Of a DNA stretch of 64,000 nt, positions 60,620 to 64,000 are shown piece by piece; position 1 is the stretch's first letter; every line of letters starts with the position of its first letter. The stretch comes from Archangium violaceum. GTDB lineage: Bacteria; Myxococcota; Myxococcia; Myxococcales; Myxococcaceae. The notes under the pieces were generated by a model. That model was not told where the DNA came from and did not search any database. It was given only the letters and a program-made list of their open reading frames with translations. The stretch is taken from NCBI RefSeq assembly GCF_016859125.1, contig NZ_CP069338.1, positions 3,374,501-3,438,500 on the forward strand, read 5' to 3'. The position numbers and the translations under genes were made by a program.

Positions 60620-60631
60620 GCCCGCGCCCGT

Positions 60632-62470
60632 TCATCGCTTCACCGGCTCGACGACCATTGCACTGCCTCCGCCGCGGCGGATGGGCTCGGCGGCGGCGGT
60701 GACGGTGCCATCGGGGTTGAAGCGGATGGCGGTGAGCGCGCCAAGGGGCCCCGCGTCCGTGAAGGAATGCCCCAGCGCCGCGAGCGCGGCGGCCTCGGGC
60801 GAGGCGATGAATCCGGGCTCGGCCTGGCTCTTCTCGTCGGGCGAGTTGCGCTGCGACACGCGCGGCGCCGCGAGCGCCTGGTCGATGGGCATGCCGAAGT
60901 CGAGGTGGTTGATGAGCGTCTGGCCCACGGTGGTGATGATGGTGGAGCCCCCCGGGCTTCCGAGCGCGAGCACGGGCTCGCCGTCCTTGAACACGAGCAG
61001 GGGGCTCATGCTGCTGCGGGGCCGCTTGCCGGGCGCGGGCGCGTTGGGGTGCGGCGCTTCCGGCGAGGCGGGCAGGTCGAAGTCCGTCATCTCGTTGTTG
61101 AGCAGGAAGCCGTAGCCGGGGACGACCATGCCGTTGCCGCCCTCGCCCTCGATGGTGCACGTGTACGTGACGATGTTGCCCGCGGCATCCGCGGTGGTGA
61201 TGTGTGTCGTCTCCTTGTTCAGCACGCGCTCCTCGGTGGCGGGGCGCTCCACCTGGGAGAGGGGCGTTGGCGCCGCGTGCGTTCCTCCCTGGAAGGGGAG
61301 CGGATTGCCGGGAGCCGCGGCGGTGGTGGAGGCCCGGGACACGTCGAGCGCCGAGCGCCGGCTCGCGGCGTAGTCGCGTGAGAGCAGCCCGGCCTCGGGG
61401 ACGGAGACGAAGGCGGGGTCGCCCAGGAAGGCATTGCGGTCGGCGAAGGCGAGCCGCGAGGCCTCCAGGTAGCGGTGGAGGAAGTCGGCGCGGGACATCG
61501 CGTCCGGCGCGTAGGCCTCGAGCAGGTTGAAGGTGAGGGCGAGCGTGAGGCCGCCGCTGCTCGGCACGCCCATGCCGTACAGGGTGTAGCCGCGGTAGGT
61601 GCTCGTCACGGGCGGGCGGACGACGGTCTCGTACGCCGCGAGGTCCTCGAGCGTCATCACCCCGGGGCGCACCACGCGCGAGGCGCCGGGGGTGACGGGG
61701 GGCCGGGTGACGGTGTCGACGATGGCCCGGGCGATCTCCCCCCGGTAGAAGGCGTCGAGGCCGTCCCGGGCCACCAACCCGTAGGTCCTCGCGAGGTCCG
61801 GGTTCCTCACGGTGGTGCCGACGGGCCAGGGCTGTCCATCCGGGCCCAGGTAGAGGGCGGCGGAGCTGGTGAAGTCGCGGAAGCGCGAGGCGTTGCGGCG
61901 CGTCTGCTCGAAGAAGGTGGCGTCGACGTCGAAGCCGTGCTCGGCGACGCGGATGGCGGGTTGGAGGACGTCGGACAGCGGGCGCGAGCCGTACAGCCGC
62001 AGGGCCTCGCTCCAGCCCAGGGGGGAGCCGGGGACGCCGACGGACAGGCCACTGGTGACGAACGCGTCGAAGGGAATGGGCGCGCCGTCCTCGTACAGGC
62101 GCGAGCGCTCCAGCGCCCGGGGTGCCGTCTCCCGGTGGTCCAGGGTGACGACGCGCTTGTCCTTCGCGATGTAGGCCACCAGGAAGCCGCCACCGCCGAT
62201 GCCACAGGAGTACGGGTCCGTGACGCCGAGCACGCTGGCGGCGGCCACGGCGGCGTCCACGGCGTTGCCTCCGGACGCGAGGAGCTCGATGGCGGCGGCG
62301 GTGGCGCGCACGTCCACGGTGGCGGCGGCGCCTCCGCGTCCGGTGGCGGTGGGCGTGGGGGCTGGGGAGGCGAGCGGCCGGGCGTCCGACACGGGCGCCG
62401 GAGCGGTGGCGCAACCCGTGCCCATCGCCAGACACAGCGAGGCACTGACGGAGAAGAGGAGTCTTCGCAT
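60632..62470 (-). CDS. ggt: Gamma-glutamyltransferase
   Basis: 612 residues, exported, with lipoprotein-like signal MRRLLFSVSASLCLAMGTGC. GGT cleaves gamma-glutamyl bonds of glutathione and transfers the group. Segments AAAIELLASGGNAVDAAVAAA, GGGGFLVAYIAKDKRVVTLDHRE (given here in parts), PSSGGLTL, catalytic Thr421 in ETTHITTAD, GFLLNNEM and LGSPGGSTIIT follow family order, so the precursor should self-process just before Thr421. The start at 62470 is chosen for the signal peptide; the frame is open further to 62620. Confidence 0.94.
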   Translation of the reverse strand: MRRLLFSVSASLCLAMGTGCATAPAPVSDARPLASPAPTPTATGRGGAAATVDVRATAAAIELLASGGNAVDAAVAAASVLGVTDPYSCGIGGGGFLVAYIAKDKRVVTLDHRETAPRALERSRLYEDGAPIPFDAFVTSGLSVGVPGSPLGWSEALRLYGSRPLSDVLQPAIRVAEHGFDVDATFFEQTRRNASRFRDFTSSAALYLGPDGQPWPVGTTVRNPDLARTYGLVARDGLDAFYRGEIARAIVDTVTRPPVTPGASRVVRPGVMTLEDLAAYETVVRPPVTSTYRGYTLYGMGVPSSGGLTLALTFNLLEAYAPDAMSRADFLHRYLEASRLAFADRNAFLGDPAFVSVPEAGLLSRDYAASRRSALDVSRASTTAAAPGNPLPFQGGTHAAPTPLSQVERPATEERVLNKETTHITTADAAGNIVTYTCTIEGEGGNGMVVPGYGFLLNNEMTDFDLPASPEAPHPNAPAPGKRPRSSMSPLLVFKDGEPVLALGSPGGSTIITTVGQTLINHLDFGMPIDQALAAPRVSQRNSPDEKSQAEPGFIASPEAAALAALGHSFTDAGPLGALTAIRFNPDGTVTAAAEPIRRGGGSAMVVEPVKR

Positions 62471-62679
62471 GAGGGCGAAGGCTATCAGCCTCCCCGCTCG
62501 TACGCGGGTGATGCGCACCGCACACGTGTCCCTCCCATGTGTCGGGTTTCTGGCGGGGCGCGAGGGGGGTGGATGTTTCGGAGGGATGTGGGTTCCTACC
62601 ATGCATGCCCATGTAGGCATGGGCGGGGAGGTGGCCGAGGCCCCGGGCGCGTGTGCGCGGTTTTTCGCCGGGAGGACGC

Positions 62680-63228
62680 ATGAACCCTTCGCTCTGGACA
62701 GTCCGCGACGGACCTCGAGACCTGGCGCCGCTCGTCCTGGACGAGGAGCGCGAGGCGTCCCAGGCGGTGGCGCGCGCCTTCTCGCGGTGCGGCTTCTCCG
62801 CGGACGAGTGGCGGGCGCTCCACGACTCGCCCCTGCGGGCCTTCCTCTGGGTGGCCACCGCGGATGGCCCGGTGCGCCCGCGTGAGCGCGAGGCCTGCCG
62901 GCGGGTGCTCGGGGCGGGGCGCTTCTCCCTCAGTCCGCTGGTGGGCCGCATCTGCGGCGAGGCCCTGCTCCAGCTCGACGTGCTCGGGCCGGAGCGCCTG
63001 GGCGAGGCGCCGGACCTGGACGTCCTGCGTCCGCTGTGTCAGCGCGTGGCGGACCGGCTGGGGCTCGGCGAGGCCGCGCGTCTCCAACAGTTCCTCCTGG
63101 ACGTGGGCTGGCGCGTGGCGAGGGCCTCCAACGGATTGCTCGGCGTCGTGGGGTGTGTGCGCCGGGAGGAGCGCCAGGCGCTCGCGTCGCTCGAGGAGGC
63201 GCTGGGGCCGCTGCACGGGGGCGGCTGA
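62680..63228 (+). CDS. Hypothetical soluble protein (TerB-like?)
   Basis: 182 residues behind a GGGAGGACGC ribosome site. All-helical in appearance with Leu/Arg/Ala-rich helices and an acidic middle (DLDVLRPLCQRVADRLGLGEAARLQQF). The ATADGPVRPREREACRRVL stretch resembles the TerB-type motif with D.. P at a helix start, but this is weak. It stands alone, divergent from ggt. Confidence 0.55.
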   Translation: MNPSLWTVRDGPRDLAPLVLDEEREASQAVARAFSRCGFSADEWRALHDSPLRAFLWVATADGPVRPREREACRRVLGAGRFSLSPLVGRICGEALLQLDVLGPERLGEAPDLDVLRPLCQRVADRLGLGEAARLQQFLLDVGWRVARASNGLLGVVGCVRREERQALASLEEALGPLHGGG

Positions 63229-63261
63229 GGGCGGGCCGGGTGCTCGAGCCGCCCGAGGTGC

Positions 63262-64000
63262 TCAGGTGGGCGACTCGCGCTCGCGGGGACCGAGCCCCCA
63301 CGGGCCCCGGGTGTTGGTGTCCTCCAACTCGCGCAGCTCCATGCCCCGCATCACGTCCTCCTGGGTGACGGTGCCCACCAGCACGCCCTCGTGCACCACG
63401 GGCAGCTGTGGCAGCCGGCGCTGGCCCATCTCCTTCAAGGCCTCCCAGGCGGTGGCGTCCGGGGAGAGCTCGGGCACGGGCACGGCCAGCTCGCGCGCCC
63501 GCACCTGGGCTCGCCGTGGCACGGGCACCTGCCGCACGCTCGCCAGCGTCACCAGCCCCACCACGCGCCCCTCCTCCACCACGGGCAGGGCCCTCCGCCG
63601 CTCCGTCCGCATGCGCTCGGCCACCTCCTCCAGCGTCGCCCCCGCCTCCACCACCGCCGTGCGCGCCACCATCAGCTCGCGCACGTGCACCCGGTTGAGC
63701 AGGGATTGCACCAGCACCTCGCGCGACTCGCCCTCCGCCCCCATGAAGACGAAGAAGGCGATGATGATCAGGATGAAGTTGCCGCCGAGCAGGCCCACCA
63801 GCCCGAAGAGCACGGCGAAGCCCTTGCCCACCGCTCCCGCCACCCGCGTGGCACGCACGCGGCCGAGCCTCCCGGTGAGCAGCGCGCGCAGGATGCGGCC
63901 CCCGTCCATGGGGAAGGCCGGCAGCAGGTTGAAGACGCCGAGGAAGACGTTGAGGTAGCCCAGGTAGAAGACGGCGAATTGCAGGTTGAAGGAGCGTGCC
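63262..64000 (-). CDS. M50 (site-2-type) metalloprotease with CBS domains, partial
   Basis: The N-terminal part lies beyond the right edge. Visible from the edge: FNLQFAVFYLGYLNVFLGVFNLLPAFPMDGGRIL (quoted in parts: NVFLGVFNLLP and AFPMDGGRIL), the third zinc-ligand motif of rhomboid-unlike M50 proteases; one or two membrane helices; then two CBS domains (VRELMVARTAVVEAG... and ...VVHEGVLVGTVTQEDVMRGM). CBS-containing M50 proteases cleave membrane substrates in response to a nucleotide signal. The C-terminus ends at 63262. Confidence 0.9.
   Translation of the reverse strand, partial: ARSFNLQFAVFYLGYLNVFLGVFNLLPAFPMDGGRILRALLTGRLGRVRATRVAGAVGKGFAVLFGLVGLLGGNFILIIIAFFVFMGAEGESREVLVQSLLNRVHVRELMVARTAVVEAGATLEEVAERMRTERRRALPVVEEGRVVGLVTLASVRQVPVPRRAQVRARELAVPVPELSPDATAWEALKEMGQRRLPQLPVVHEGVLVGTVTQEDVMRGMELRELEDTNTRGPWGLGPRERESPT

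Larger units (their letters stand above)
57224..60630. repeat. Tandem duplication of a two-gene cassette
   Basis: Copy 1 (57224-58814) and copy 2 (59035-60630) are nearly identical except for one internal stretch. The left arms (57224 to about 57775; copy 2 offset +1811) show only two substitutions that I could find. The right arms (about 58126-58814; offset +1816) show two. Between them, the last part of the first gene and the first about 55 codons of the second differ strongly. Copies are separated by about 220 bp of unrelated sequence (58815-59034). Confidence 0.9.

Overview
The window is high-GC DNA from a myxobacterium, most likely suborder Cystobacterineae (Myxococcus/Archangium/Cystobacter relatives). 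The indicators are a parA-parB-bactofilin locus beside a dense parS array, SitA-type lipoprotein toxins with immunity partners, an ergothioneine egtB-egtD pair, and a type I modular polyketide synthase (PKS). I infer the taxon from gene content; no rRNA is present. mnmG-rsmG-parA-parB normally sits close to the chromosome origin, so the right half is probably origin-proximal.

Region 1 (1-23226, all minus strand) is one PKS operon read right to left. It starts with a heme-oxygenase-like di-iron oxidase candidate (22411-23226) and a CsaA-like tRNA-binding-fold protein. Next come a starter/first module with the order ACP-KS-AT-AT-DH-KR-ACP, and then three single-module proteins; the last runs off the left edge. 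Most genes overlap by ATGA, so translation looks coupled. The first AT of the starter protein lacks the arginine that holds the extender carboxylate, suggesting a monocarboxylic starter. The KR of the second protein has lost its cofactor motif and catalytic residues. The ATs of the other three proteins are nearly identical in DNA and carry a methylmalonyl-like VASH motif. No thioesterase is seen, so the assembly line continues outside the window.

Region 2 (23661-38754) is an accessory island of conflict genes. It holds a SitA-like toxin with a probable immunity gene, an M16 protease, a frameshifted lipoprotein toxin with an ankyrin-repeat neighbour, and an IS21-like element. That element (30424-34747) is bounded by inverted repeats and a 5-bp target duplication. 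It keeps istB but has lost istA, and carries a Tox-REase-5/Imm52 pair. Next come a small HNH-type lipoprotein with an SMI1/KNR4 immunity gene, a degraded Septu-like (PtuA-PtuB) defence locus, a UDG-like protein and a Uma2-family protein.

Region 3 (39032-54366) contains a cupin, a lipoprotein, a periplasmic-binding-protein/histidine-kinase pair, mnmG and rsmG with DnaA-box-like sites, two tiny membrane proteins, a JAMM-motif lipoprotein, about 18 parS-like sites, parA, parB, a bactofilin and a lipoprotein. The parS region has no convincing gene of its own.

Region 4 (54635-64000) holds egtD and egtB, then a tandem duplication of a toxin-like lipoprotein plus partner gene in which sequence differs only across the toxin tail and partner head. 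It ends with a gamma-glutamyltransferase, an unknown protein and a CBS-containing M50 protease cut by the window edge. I saw no tRNA, rRNA or CRISPR array.
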